Shown here piece by piece: positions 1 to 8,711 of a stretch of 64,000 bases of DNA. The stretch covers positions 1 through 64,000 of the forward strand of contig NZ_KZ679066.1 in assembly GCF_003024195.1 (NCBI RefSeq), given 5' to 3'. Under the pieces are notes generated by a model. It had not been told where the DNA came from. It worked only from the letters and a program-made list of their open reading frames with translations, and made no database searches. Position 1 is the first letter of the stretch. Every line of letters begins with the position of its first letter. The DNA is from Streptomyces dioscori. GTDB taxonomy: Bacteria; Actinomycetota; Actinomycetes; Streptomycetales; Streptomycetaceae. The translations under genes and the position numbers were made by a program.

Positions 1-453
1 GCGATGTTCTCCGGCTTCCACTTCTGGTGGCCGAAGTTCACCGGCAAGATGCTCGACGAACGCCTCGGCAAGATCACTTTCTGGACGCTGTTCATCGGCT
101 TCCACGGGACGTTCCTCGTCCAGCACTGGCTGGGCTCGAACGGAATGCAGCGCCGGATTCCCGACTATCTGGCCGTGGAAGGGTTCACGTTCCTCAACAC
201 GGTCTCCAGTATTTTCTCCTTCGTACTAGGGCTGTCGCTGCTGCCGTTCTTCTACAACATCTGGAAGACGGCCAAGTACGGCAAGAAGGTCGAGGACGAC
301 GACCCGTGGGGTTACGGGCGCTCACTGGAGTGGGCGACATCCTGTCCGCCGCCGCGGCACAACTTCGTCGTGCTGCCGCGGATTCGTTCGGAGTCGCCGG
401 CGTTCGATCTGCATCATCCCGGTATCGGGACCGCGGAGAGGATTCTTCGGTGA
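1..453 (+). CDS. ctaD: cytochrome c oxidase subunit I, C-terminal part (cut by left edge)
   Basis: This is the C-terminal 150 residues of the heme-copper oxidase catalytic subunit, which passes electrons to O2 in the membrane. The visible part has the last transmembrane helices, including the segments beginning HFWWPKFTGKML and LFIGFHGTFLVQHWLG. It ends with the tail SLEWATSCPPPRHNF, which is characteristic of actinobacterial CtaD. The reading frame is open from base 1, so the gene starts before the window. It is not followed by ctaF or the qcr genes, as the main Streptomyces oxidase cluster would be. It may therefore be a secondary copy (inference). The stop codon overlaps the GTG of the next gene. 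Confidence 0.9.
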   Translation, partial: AMFSGFHFWWPKFTGKMLDERLGKITFWTLFIGFHGTFLVQHWLGSNGMQRRIPDYLAVEGFTFLNTVSSIFSFVLGLSLLPFFYNIWKTAKYGKKVEDDDPWGYGRSLEWATSCPPPRHNFVVLPRIRSESPAFDLHHPGIGTAERILR

Positions 454-800
454 CCGCGATGGACGACCGGGCGGTCGATGCGGGGGCGCTGATCGCTGAG
501 GTGGAGGGGCATCTCCTGATCGAGGCCACCTTTGGTGACGGGCGCCTTGCCGCTGCGCGTTTCGCTCGGCAGTTCGGGTGGCTGACGGAGGGGCAACGGG
601 CGGTGCTTGAGGAGCGGTTCGTGGAGGAGTACGTGGCGCTGGCGCGGGCTTCCTGGAGGTGGACGGCTCGGCGTGGGGTGGAATTGCGGGGTGAGTACGA
701 GGGGGTGTACCGCGGGTTGCGGCGGCGGGTCATCCTGGGAGCGGCGCTCGGAATAGCAGGCCTCGTCGCCACGGTCGGCCTGCTCTCCCTAACCCGGTAA
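450..800 (+). CDS. small hypothetical membrane protein downstream of ctaD
   Basis: This is a protein of about 116 residues, starting at a GTG that overlaps the ctaD stop (GTGA). An alternative ATG lies at 459. The body is charged and helical, with an acidic N-terminus and Arg-rich segments such as RASWRWTARRG. A single hydrophobic C-terminal helix at about residues 93-113 (VILGAALGIAGLVATVGLL) suggests a tail-anchored membrane protein. The overlap implies translational coupling with the oxidase subunit. No family is recognised. A role tied to the oxidase is inferred from position only. Confidence 0.65.
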   Translation: MTAMDDRAVDAGALIAEVEGHLLIEATFGDGRLAAARFARQFGWLTEGQRAVLEERFVEEYVALARASWRWTARRGVELRGEYEGVYRGLRRRVILGAALGIAGLVATVGLLSLTR

Positions 801-1143
801 CGAGGGCGCGCCCATGAGCATCGCCGTCTGCGGCTACGTCGTGGCTGGCCGCGCAGTTCCCCGCGCCCCTAAAGACAAAGGACTGCGCCGTTCCCCGCGC
901 CCCTAAAAGACAAAAGACTGCGCCGTTCCCCGCGCCCCTGGGTGGGACGGGGCGCAGCCCCTCCCCGAGGGGCGCGGGGAACTGCGCGGCCAGCCCCCAC
1001 CGGGACCGCACCCGAAGACACACGCCCTACCGCCGGTCACGCCACCGCGATGCGGAACCCGCACCCCTCCAGGGGCGCGGGGAACTGCGCGAACGGCCCC
1101 CACCGGGCCGCACCCGAAGACGCGCCCGGGCGGTGGCCGCCGG
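801..1143. repeat. non-coding stretch with five copies of a GC-rich repeat
   Basis: No gene is seen here. The stretch holds three copies of GCGCAGTTCCCCGCGCCCCT or close variants (about 850-870, 885-904, 920-939) and two inverted copies (968-988, 1071-1091). Copy 1 can pair with the inverted copy at 968-984 to make a long stem. The inverted copies are followed by a shared extension, CCCCCACCGG, then CCGCACCCGAAGAC. It may act as a transcription terminator region for the oxidase operon or be a miniature repeat family. Confidence 0.8.
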
Positions 1144-2583
1144 TCAGGCCACCGTGATGTGGATCGTCATCTCGTCGGCCCCGGGCGTACCCACCGTCTC
1201 CACGGTCACCCCCGTCCACCTGCCGTCGGGCAGATCGAGCGGCGGCTCGGTCTTCTCTCCGGCCGTGTTCCTGTCCCCGAACGGGTACAGGTCGTCGCTG
1301 TCGCCCCGGTTGCCCCGGCCGAACATCCGGGAGAGGTCGCCCCGGCCGTCCGCCTGGAGGAGTTCGATGGCCAGGTTCTGCTCGTCGTTGACGTTGTCGA
1401 TCGACTCGTCGACGACGTACACGGCGACCCCCTCGTCGGGCAGGAACGCGTCCTGCCCACGACGGCGCCGGTACTCGACGAGGATGTACTGGCTGTCGGA
1501 CATGGTCCCGGGGTTCTGGACGAACACCGCGCTCCCGTCCTCCGCGGCGGGCCGCAGCCTGATGTCGCGGGTGGTCTTGTTGACCACCTGGGGTTCGATC
1601 CAGCCGTGGAACATCCGCAGCATGGCCGTCGGGAACACCGGGGTGAGTCCGCCGTTGCCCCAGGAACCGCCTGCCATGAGGCAGTAGTTGCCGAGGCCGG
1701 CCGACCGGGTCAGCTGCTGCTGCCCGGTGTCGTAGTAGTCGGCCCAGCGCGCCGCGAGGTGCCCCCACTCGTGGGCGCAGACTCCGACCGCGCAGTCCTC
1801 GGGCACGGTCAGGAACGTACGGACCGACAGGCCGGGCGCGACCTCGACGCCGTCGGGGATCGTCCACTTGAGGCTCCACAGGTCGCCGCGCTGGGTCGTC
1901 TGCTCGGCGCCGCGTCCGGCGTGGATGATGAACAGGGCGGTGACGACACCCTCGTTCAGCGCGTCGAAGGAGGAGAAGTCGACCCCTGCTTCGCGGGCCG
2001 CCAGTACGGCGTCACGCGCCAACCCCTGTGTGTTGCGGGGGAAGTTGGCGTTCATGCCCGAGTTGCCGTCCGCGTAGAACGACAGCGGCTGCGGCATGCG
2101 GAACCAGCCGTGCACCGCGCCCTGGATGTCGATGCCGGTACTGGGCGAGGTGTCGAAACCGCTGACCTGGCGGTAGAAGGAGCGCATGCTGCCGCTCGGG
2201 AACTCCTCCAGGCCGAACAGCATGCTGTCGTAGTGGCCGGGGCCGTGATCGGCCTCGTGCGGCTGGTCGGGGAAGTCGACGAGCAGCACCAGCGTCCTTA
2301 CGGTGCCCCGGAGTTGGGACGCGGGGCGGGTGATCAGCTGCTTGTCGGTGCTGGGGCCCGGGTCGATCGACCCGTCGTCGAGACCGACGAGGTTCTCGCC
2401 GCGTCGGCCCGCGCGCCATATGGCGTAGTACTCCTCGAAGGTCGTGTTCCTGGGCAGGCGGCGTTCTTTGGTCAGTTCGAGATAGCGGGCGTACAGCTGC
2501 GCCAGGGCCTGCGGTGACAGCGGTACGGGGCAGGCGGCGGCGCAGTCGTGCGCCGGCCGTACAGGGCTGAGCGTGTGACGCAT
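1144..2583 (-). CDS. M6 family (immune inhibitor A-like) metalloprotease
   Basis: A 479-residue protein with a zinc-binding HEWGH motif at about residues 271-275, inside a segment typical of M6 peptidases (CAHEWGHLAARWADYYDT). The following region LGNYCLMAGGSWGNGG and the Asp- and Gly-rich C-terminal third also fit. M6 enzymes are normally secreted, but no signal peptide is obvious at this N-terminus. Export by another route, or an internal enzyme, must be considered. The ATG at 2583 is supported by a GGGGGT ribosome binding site about 5 bases upstream. The conserved LRGTVRTLVLLVDFPD segment marks the start of the catalytic domain near residue 90. The next gene upstream is a secreted glycosidase on the same strand, 249 bases away. 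Confidence 0.82.
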   Translation of the reverse strand: MRHTLSPVRPAHDCAAACPVPLSPQALAQLYARYLELTKERRLPRNTTFEEYYAIWRAGRRGENLVGLDDGSIDPGPSTDKQLITRPASQLRGTVRTLVLLVDFPDQPHEADHGPGHYDSMLFGLEEFPSGSMRSFYRQVSGFDTSPSTGIDIQGAVHGWFRMPQPLSFYADGNSGMNANFPRNTQGLARDAVLAAREAGVDFSSFDALNEGVVTALFIIHAGRGAEQTTQRGDLWSLKWTIPDGVEVAPGLSVRTFLTVPEDCAVGVCAHEWGHLAARWADYYDTGQQQLTRSAGLGNYCLMAGGSWGNGGLTPVFPTAMLRMFHGWIEPQVVNKTTRDIRLRPAAEDGSAVFVQNPGTMSDSQYILVEYRRRRGQDAFLPDEGVAVYVVDESIDNVNDEQNLAIELLQADGRGDLSRMFGRGNRGDSDDLYPFGDRNTAGEKTEPPLDLPDGRWTGVTVETVGTPGADEMTIHITVA

Positions 2584-2732
2584 CAGGCACCCCCTTCAGG
2601 GGACGAACCCCTCTTTGCCGGATACGGAGGATCCAGAGAAAACCGGCCTTGATGAGGCCTTGTGCCCTCTCATATCCGGGGGTGTCCATGGTGTCAACAT
2701 GGCTCCACGGCACGGACGTTGGTGCCCGTCAA

Positions 2733-2780
2733 GCGGAACTCCGCCGTCCTGGCACTGCGGAACTCCGCCGTCCTGGCCCT
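2733..2780. repeat. two tandem copies of a 24-bp repeat
   Basis: The element GCGGAACTCCGCCGTCCTGG occurs at 2733 and again at 2757, with 24-base spacing, between the GH5 stop and the protease start. A GCGGAACTCCGC core is self-complementary, so each copy can form a small hairpin. It may contribute to termination of the GH5 transcript. Confidence 0.5.
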
Positions 2781-2832
2781 GCCGAACACCGCCCCTCCCC
2801 CCGGCCGACTGTCGGCCTCCCCCGGCCGGCCG

Positions 2833-4701
2833 TCAGCCCACCGTCGTCGACGCCCAGTTCGCCAGCTCGGTCCGCGCGGCGTTGAGCAGCGTCGCGGACG
2901 GGGCCGTCGCGCCGTTGGTGACCAGGGCGTAGTGCAGGACGCCCGACTCGGCGGCGGTCAGCAGGAGGCGGCGGCTGCCCGTGCCGCCCGGTTCGCGCGC
3001 GGCGGCGATCGGGGTGGTCCTGGTGTACGCGGGCGGCGAGGCCGTCACTCCGAGGTCGGAGACGACCGTCGTGGAGGCGGTGGGGAAGGACGCGGGAAGG
3101 TGCAGTTCGGTGGGTTCCGCGCTGCCGTCCGAACGCCACACCTGGAGCGCGTACTGGCCGGAGCCGACCAGTTCGGCCACGCGCGGCAGCGAGCTGGGGA
3201 CCGGGTTCCAGGTGAGGGTGGTGGAGCCGTCGCGCGAACGGTCCTCGTAGGTGAAGGCGACCGTCCTTCCCGCGGTGGCGCTCGGGTAGATCCGGTCGAG
3301 GAGCCGCGCGTCCTGGCGCAGCACGGCCGTCCCGGAGTCGTCGAGGCGTACGGCGGAGAGGTCCTCGTCGTTCCAGGCGTCGCCGGTGGTGAGCACCTTG
3401 TCGGGGTTGCCGTTCATCAGCTCGCGGTGACGGCCGTTGTAGATGTCCCACTGCCACTGGGAGCCGGACAGGACGGGACCGGACTGGGTGGGGCTGGTCC
3501 ACCAACTGCCGCCTTTCACACGGGAGTCGAGGGCCTGGTACATGGCTTTGAGGACGGTCGGGGCCTTGTCGGAGACGGTGCCGGAGAGGGGGTGGCCGAA
3601 CTCGCTGACGATCGCTGCGGTGCCGGTGGCGGCGGCCCGGTCGCGCACGGTGCCGAAGTCACCCGCGTACTGCCCGTTCTCCGCCTTGCCCCACATGAAG
3701 ACGCCCGAGATCGCCTTCTGGTCGTAGAAGTGGGTGTTGAAGACATAGCGCGGGCCGAGCGTGCCCGAGTCGAGGAGGCCGCCCTCCTGCTTCTGGAAGT
3801 CGATGTTGGCGTTCCAGAAGAGGTTCGGCTCCACGAAGGCGGGCTTGTCCTGCCAGCCCGCCGCGTCCATCCGCGCCCGGAACTTCACGTAGAACGGCCA
3901 GAGCACGTCCTTCTCCCAGGCCCGGCTCGTCTGGCCCGAGTCGTAGACGCCCGCGTGCGGTTCGTTGTACGGGTCGAAGCCGACGACACCGGCGAACTGG
4001 GCGTCGGTCAGGTGCTGTTCGACGTACGTCATGGTGGTCTGCGCGGTGGTGAGGAAGGCGTCCTGGAGGCCGTACGTGTTGTGCCAGAAGTCGTACGACG
4101 CTTCCGTGACGGCCGCGTTCGAGGTGATGTTCTGGCCCCAGAAGGGGCAGATGCCGCAGTACTCGTCCGGGTAGTCACCGGCGTCGACGGCCCACTTGGG
4201 GGCGCCGTCGCCCGTGTACCAGCTGTCGGGGTCGAAGAGGTGGCGCGAGTAGAGGTCCTGGTGGAAGTCGGGGTAGATCCGGATCCCGGCGTCCAGGAAG
4301 GCTCCCATCTGGGCCGTGGCCGCGGCCAGGTACGCGGTGTCGACCTGGCCTCGGACCGGTTCGGCGTACGCCCAGGAGAGCAGGAAGCGCACCGAGTTGC
4401 CGCCGCCGAGGGCGCGCAGCGCGATCGCGGACTTCCTGGCGTCGGCGACGGAGGCGAACGGCAGGCCGTTGTTCTCCGCCAGCTTCGTCTCGCCGGAGAC
4501 GTTGTAGCCGCGCAGCACGACCTCGCGGCCGAGCCCGTCGGTGAAGCGGCCGCTTTGGACCGTGAGGGTCGCGGCGGCGGCCGGGTCGAACCACAGGTCG
4601 TCGGGGAGGGCGGCGGCGGACCGGGCTCCCGCGGTCGACAGGAGACCGGTCAGGAGGACGAGGACGCCGAGCAGATGCACACGCAACTTCGACATGTACA
4701 C
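2833..4701 (-). CDS. secreted GH5 glycosidase, endoglycoceramidase-like
   Basis: A protein of about 622 residues with an N-terminal signal peptide (KLRVHLLGVLVLLTGLLSTAG, then a cleavage region near SAAA). The catalytic (beta/alpha)8 barrel follows at about residues 45-450. DPYNEP at residues 243-248 carries the acid/base Glu (E247), and SEFGHP carries the nucleophile Glu (E367). DFHQDLYSRH is typical of the endoglycoceramidase branch of GH5, which cleaves between oligosaccharide and ceramide in glycolipids. The last 160 residues form a beta-rich C-terminal domain. The GTG at 4701 has GGGA just upstream. An ATG two codons later (4695) is an equally good start. The gene is divergent from the molybdenum hydroxylase operon. 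Confidence 0.82.
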   Translation of the reverse strand: MYMSKLRVHLLGVLVLLTGLLSTAGARSAAALPDDLWFDPAAAATLTVQSGRFTDGLGREVVLRGYNVSGETKLAENNGLPFASVADARKSAIALRALGGGNSVRFLLSWAYAEPVRGQVDTAYLAAATAQMGAFLDAGIRIYPDFHQDLYSRHLFDPDSWYTGDGAPKWAVDAGDYPDEYCGICPFWGQNITSNAAVTEASYDFWHNTYGLQDAFLTTAQTTMTYVEQHLTDAQFAGVVGFDPYNEPHAGVYDSGQTSRAWEKDVLWPFYVKFRARMDAAGWQDKPAFVEPNLFWNANIDFQKQEGGLLDSGTLGPRYVFNTHFYDQKAISGVFMWGKAENGQYAGDFGTVRDRAAATGTAAIVSEFGHPLSGTVSDKAPTVLKAMYQALDSRVKGGSWWTSPTQSGPVLSGSQWQWDIYNGRHRELMNGNPDKVLTTGDAWNDEDLSAVRLDDSGTAVLRQDARLLDRIYPSATAGRTVAFTYEDRSRDGSTTLTWNPVPSSLPRVAELVGSGQYALQVWRSDGSAEPTELHLPASFPTASTTVVSDLGVTASPPAYTRTTPIAAAREPGGTGSRRLLLTAAESGVLHYALVTNGATAPSATLLNAARTELANWASTTVG

Positions 4702-4755
4702 AACAGTCCCGCGCGCATCTTCAACCCGTCAAGCATCCTGACCTGAGAGTAAGTC

Positions 4756-4771
4756 ACCTTTTTTGAAAGGT
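4756..4771. promoter_or_regulatory. inverted repeat ACCTTT-N4-AAAGGT in a divergent promoter region
   Basis: A perfect 6-bp inverted repeat with a 4-base spacer lies 55 bases upstream of the GH5 start, in the 271-bp divergent region shared with the 2Fe-2S subunit gene. It could be an operator for either gene. No regulator gene sits next to it. Confidence 0.35.
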
Positions 4772-4869
4772 AGTTGTGGTATTCGGCCGTCGCCGGACCA
4801 GGCTTCCCGGTCTTCGAAAGCCGGACGCTCCGAAGCCGCCCCAGGACGGATTAACGCTCAACAAAGGCC

Positions 4870-4909
4870 TGTCCGGGCACTCGCCCCTCCCGGGACACGG
4901 TTCTAGAGT
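4870..4909 (+). promoter_or_regulatory. putative promoter with inverted repeat before the molybdenum hydroxylase operon
   Basis: An imperfect inverted repeat, TGTCCGGG and CCCGGGACA, lies just before a TAGAGT sequence (4904-4909) that resembles a Streptomyces -10 element. The first gene starts at 4973, after a strong GGGAGGG ribosome binding site. This is a pattern-based suggestion; no -35 element is clear. Confidence 0.3.
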
Positions 4910-4972
4910 GACGCCCATCACGTCCGGTGGCTGATTTCCCACGCACCCTCGCACGGTTCCCTGGGAGGGCAC

Positions 4973-5461
4973 ATGACCCGAATCTCGGTGACGGTGGACG
5001 GCACGAAGTACGAGGACGAGGTCGAACCCCGTCTTCTGCTGGTCCACTACCTGCGTGACCGGCTGGGCCTGACCGGTACGCCCGTCGGTTGCGACACCTC
5101 CAACTGCGGGGCCTGCACGGTCGACCTGGACGGTGTGACCGCGAAGAGCTGCTCGGTGCTCGCGGTCCAGGCGGACGGGAGCGAAGTGACCACCGTCCAG
5201 GGGCTCGCGGTGAACGGGGAGTGGCATCCCCTCCAGAAGGCGTTCCACGAGCGGCACGCCCTGCAGTGCGGCTACTGCACCCCCGGCATGATCATGGCCG
5301 CGCGCGACCTCCTCCGGGAGAACCCGGCGCCGAGCGCGGACGACGTACGCCATGCCCTGGAGGGCAACCTCTGCCGCTGCACCGGCTACCAGAACATCGT
5401 GCGCGCGGTCCTCGACGCCGCCGGCTCCACCGAGCCCTCCGCCCAGGAGGTGGCCCCATGA
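4973..5461 (+). CDS. 2Fe-2S small subunit of a molybdenum hydroxylase
   Basis: A 162-residue electron-transfer subunit of the xanthine oxidase/CO dehydrogenase family. The plant-ferredoxin-type cluster is bound by C40, C45, C48 and C60 (pattern GCDTSNCGACT). The second cluster is bound by C99, C102, C134 and C136 (CGYCTPG and CRC). These are the diagnostic eight cysteines of CoxS/XdhA-type small subunits. The ATG is preceded by GGGAGGG at good spacing. The stop overlaps the ATG of the large subunit gene (ATGA). It is the first gene of a six-gene coupled operon. The protein should act in the cytoplasm, passing electrons from the Mo site to FAD. Confidence 0.93.
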   Translation: MTRISVTVDGTKYEDEVEPRLLLVHYLRDRLGLTGTPVGCDTSNCGACTVDLDGVTAKSCSVLAVQADGSEVTTVQGLAVNGEWHPLQKAFHERHALQCGYCTPGMIMAARDLLRENPAPSADDVRHALEGNLCRCTGYQNIVRAVLDAAGSTEPSAQEVAP

Positions 5462-7854
5462 GCGAGCGGACCGGCGAGCGCGAGGTCGGACGGTCCCGCC
5501 CCCGCAAGGAGGACGCGCGGCTCGTCACCGGACAGACCAACTGGACCGACAACATCGGCGTCACCGGCCTGCTGCACCTGTCGATCCTGCGCAGCCCGAT
5601 GGCACACGCCCGCATCGAGCGCGTCGATGTCTCCCCCGCCCTCCAACGGCCCGGTGTGGTCGCCGCGTTCACCGGCCGCGACCTCGCCGAGGGCCTGGCC
5701 TCGCTGCCGTGCGCGTGGCCGGTGACCGAGGACATCGTCCTGCCCGACCATCCGGCCGTGGCGGTGGACGAGGTCAGGTACGCGGGCGACCCGGTGGCGG
5801 TCGTCGTGGCCCGCGACCGGTACACGGCCGCCGACGCGCTCGAAGCGATCGAGGTCGACTACGAACCCCTGCCCCCGGTGCTCGATTTGGAGGCCGCGCT
5901 CGCGGACGACGCCTCGCTGGTCCACGCGGACAAGGGGACCAACCGCTGCTACGTCTGGCCGCTGGCCACGGGCGAGAGCTACGAGACGGTCAGGGAACGC
6001 GCGGACGTGGTCCTGCACCGCCGCTACCACCAGCAGCGGCTCATCCCCAACGCCATGGAGCCGCGCTCGGTCGTCGTCACCCCGCTCGCCGCGTCCGGCG
6101 AGTACACCGTGTACTCGGCGACGCAGATCCCGCACGTCCTGCGCGTGATGCTCTCCATGGTGACCGGCGTCCCCGAGCACAAACTGCGCGTGGTCGCCCC
6201 GGACGTCGGCGGCGGCTTCGGCTCGAAACTGCAGGTGTACGGGGAAGAGGTCATCGCCCTCGACCTCGCCCGGCGGCTGGGCCGGCCCGTCAAGTGGACC
6301 GAGTCCCGCTCCGAGGGCTTCCTCGCCACCCACCACGGGCGCGGCCAGATCCAGGACATCGAGGTCGCCGCGACCGCCGAGGGCAGGCTACTCGGCCTGA
6401 AGGTCGACCTGCTCGCCGACATGGGCGCCTATCTGATGCTCGTCACGCCGGGCATCCCCATCCTCGGCGCCTTCATGTATCCGGCGATCTACAAGATGGA
6501 CGCGTACGAATTCACCTGCACCGGTGTGTTCACGACCCGGACGCCCACGGACGCGTACCGGGGTGCCGGGCGCCCGGAGGCCACGTACGCCATCGAGCGG
6601 ATCATGGACGAGCTGGCCGTCGAAGTGGGGCTGGATCCGGTGGAGTTGCGGCGCCGGAACTGGATCGGGCACGAGGAGTTCCCGTACACGTCGATCGCGG
6701 GGCTGACCTACGACAGCGGCAACTACGAGGCCGCCACCGACAAGGCGCTCGCCCTCTTCGGGTACGACGAGCTGCGGGCCGAGCAGGCCAAGCGCAACGA
6801 GAGCGGTGACTCGGTCCGGCTCGGGATCGGTGTGTCGACGTACACCGAGATGTGCGGGCTCGCGCCGAGCCGGGTGCTGCGGGATCTGCGGTACGGGGCC
6901 GGCGGCTGGGAGGCGGCGAGCATCCGGATGCTGCCCACCGGCAAGGTCGAGGTGGTCACCGGGACCAGTCCGCACGGGCAGGGGCACGAGACCTGCTGGA
7001 GCCAGATCGCCGCCGACGTGCTCGGGGTGCCGTTCGAGGACGTGGAGGTCGTGCACGGCGACACCAGGTCGGCGCCGCAGGGCATGGACACGTACGGCTC
7101 GCGGTCGCTGGTCGTCGGAGGCGCGGCCGTGCACCACGCGGCGGAGAAGGTGGTCGAGAAGGCGCGGAAGGTCGCCGCGCATCTGCTGGAGGCCGACGAG
7201 CGCGACCTCGACTTCGCGGACGGCGTGTTCTCGGTGAAGGGGTCGCCCGAGGAGCGCAGGACGATCCAGGAGGTCGCCTTCGAGACGTTCTCCTCGCACG
7301 ACCTGCCCGACGGCATGGAGCCGACCATCAACGCCGAGCACCTGCTCGACCCGGAGAACTTCTCCTACCCGCACGGCACCCACCTGTGCGCGGTCGAGAT
7401 CGACACGGAGACGGGCCGGACCTCGATCCGTTCGTACGTCTGCGTGGACGACGTCGGCAAGGTGGTCAACCCGGTGATCGTCGAGGGCCAGGTGCACGGC
7501 GGCCTGGCCCAGGGCATCGCGCAGGCGCTCTACGAGGAGGCCGTGTACGACGACGAGGGGAACCTCGTGTCGGGCACCATGGCCGACTATCTGGTGCCCG
7601 GCGCACCGGACCTGCCCGAGTTCACGACCGACCGCACGGAGACGCCCGCCACCTCGAACCCCCTGGGCGTCAAGGGAGTCGGGGAGGCGGGGACGATCGC
7701 CTCCACCCCCGCCGTCGTCAACGCGATCGTGGACGCGCTGCGGCCCCTGGGCGTCCACGACGTGCGGATGCCCTGCTCACCGGGGCGCATCTGGGAAGCC
7801 CTGCGGTCCGCGCAGTCGGACCGGTCCGGGTGGGAAGGGGCTGAGCGGTCATGA
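5458..7854 (+). CDS. molybdopterin-binding large subunit of a molybdenum hydroxylase (form II CoxL-like)
   Basis: A 798-residue catalytic subunit. It starts at the ATG overlapping the small subunit stop. Cofactor-binding motifs include the GGGFGSK loop at about residue 254 and a C-terminal GVKGVGEAGTI, which holds the conserved catalytic Glu. The active-site loop reads AYRGAGR (about residues 366-372). True form I CO dehydrogenase carries AYXCSFR there with a Cys ligand to copper. The protein is therefore a form II enzyme, and its substrate is more likely an aldehyde, purine or other heteroaromatic compound than CO. The substrate cannot be read from the sequence. Confidence 0.92.
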   Translation: MSERTGEREVGRSRPRKEDARLVTGQTNWTDNIGVTGLLHLSILRSPMAHARIERVDVSPALQRPGVVAAFTGRDLAEGLASLPCAWPVTEDIVLPDHPAVAVDEVRYAGDPVAVVVARDRYTAADALEAIEVDYEPLPPVLDLEAALADDASLVHADKGTNRCYVWPLATGESYETVRERADVVLHRRYHQQRLIPNAMEPRSVVVTPLAASGEYTVYSATQIPHVLRVMLSMVTGVPEHKLRVVAPDVGGGFGSKLQVYGEEVIALDLARRLGRPVKWTESRSEGFLATHHGRGQIQDIEVAATAEGRLLGLKVDLLADMGAYLMLVTPGIPILGAFMYPAIYKMDAYEFTCTGVFTTRTPTDAYRGAGRPEATYAIERIMDELAVEVGLDPVELRRRNWIGHEEFPYTSIAGLTYDSGNYEAATDKALALFGYDELRAEQAKRNESGDSVRLGIGVSTYTEMCGLAPSRVLRDLRYGAGGWEAASIRMLPTGKVEVVTGTSPHGQGHETCWSQIAADVLGVPFEDVEVVHGDTRSAPQGMDTYGSRSLVVGGAAVHHAAEKVVEKARKVAAHLLEADERDLDFADGVFSVKGSPEERRTIQEVAFETFSSHDLPDGMEPTINAEHLLDPENFSYPHGTHLCAVEIDTETGRTSIRSYVCVDDVGKVVNPVIVEGQVHGGLAQGIAQALYEEAVYDDEGNLVSGTMADYLVPGAPDLPEFTTDRTETPATSNPLGVKGVGEAGTIASTPAVVNAIVDALRPLGVHDVRMPCSPGRIWEALRSAQSDRSGWEGAERS

Positions 7855-8711
7855 TTCCTCCGGCATTCGAGTACACGCGGCCCACGAGCGTCGAGGACGC
7901 CGTCCGTACGCTCGCCGAGAGGGGCGAGGACGCGAAGGTGCTGGCCGGCGGGCAGAGCCTGCTGCCGCTGCTGAGGATGCGGCTCGCCTTCCCCGAACTG
8001 GTCGTCGACGTGGGCCGGATCCCCGGCCTGCGCGGGGTCCGCGAAGAGGGCGACGCGCTGGTCATCGGCGCGCTGACCAGCCACCACGACGTCATCGCCG
8101 ACCCGCTGGTACGCCGTCACGCGGGCCTCCTCGCCGCCGCGGCGGCCACGGTCGCCGACCCGGCCATACGCCATCGGGGCACCCTCGGCGGCTCACTCGC
8201 CCACGCCGATCCCGGCGGCGACCTGCCCGCCGTGGCGCTCGCCCTGGACGCGGAACTGGTCGCGGCGGGGCCGGGCGGTCGACGGAGCGTCCCCGCCCGG
8301 GAGTTCTTCGTCGACTTCCTGCAGACCGCCCTGCGGCCGGACGAGTTGCTGGTGGAGGTGCGGATCCCGAAGACCGGCGACCACGACGGCTGGGGCTTCC
8401 ACTACGAGAAGTACAGCCGGGTGGCACAGGCCTGGGCCATGGTCGGGGTGGCCGCGCTCGTACGGCGCGAGGACGGACACATCGCGGAGGCCCGGATCGG
8501 GCTCACCAACATGGGATCCACTCCCCTGCGGGCCTTCGCCGCCGAGGAGGCGCTGGCGGGCGTGGGCCCCGACGGGGTGGCACGGGCCGCGCAGTCGGCC
8601 GCCGAGGGGACACGGCCGGCCTCCGACCCGGCGGCCTCCGCCGAGTACCGGGCGCAGCTGGCACGGGTGCTCACACGGCGCTCGGTGCTGGCCGCCGCGG
8701 GAATGGGGTGA
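7851..8711 (+). CDS. FAD-binding medium subunit of the molybdenum hydroxylase
   Basis: A 286-residue subunit of the CoxM type, which binds FAD and passes electrons to the final acceptor. The N-terminal AGGQSLLPLLRMRL matches the first FAD-binding motif (AGGQSL) at about residues 30-45. The second FAD motif lies near IRHRGTLGGSLAHADP (about residues 104-120). The ATG overlaps the previous stop (ATGA) and the stop overlaps the next GTG. Gene order small-large-medium differs from the medium-small-large order of classic CO dehydrogenase operons. Confidence 0.92.
   Translation: MIPPAFEYTRPTSVEDAVRTLAERGEDAKVLAGGQSLLPLLRMRLAFPELVVDVGRIPGLRGVREEGDALVIGALTSHHDVIADPLVRRHAGLLAAAAATVADPAIRHRGTLGGSLAHADPGGDLPAVALALDAELVAAGPGGRRSVPAREFFVDFLQTALRPDELLVEVRIPKTGDHDGWGFHYEKYSRVAQAWAMVGVAALVRREDGHIAEARIGLTNMGSTPLRAFAAEEALAGVGPDGVARAAQSAAEGTRPASDPAASAEYRAQLARVLTRRSVLAAAGMG

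Noticed and set aside
2662..4746. A 694-codon open frame on the plus strand opposite the GH5 gene
   Set aside because: It is antisense to a gene with clear catalytic motifs. Long antisense frames arise from strong third-position GC bias in Streptomyces, and its composition (repeated Val, Gly, Glu and Arg runs) has no domain.
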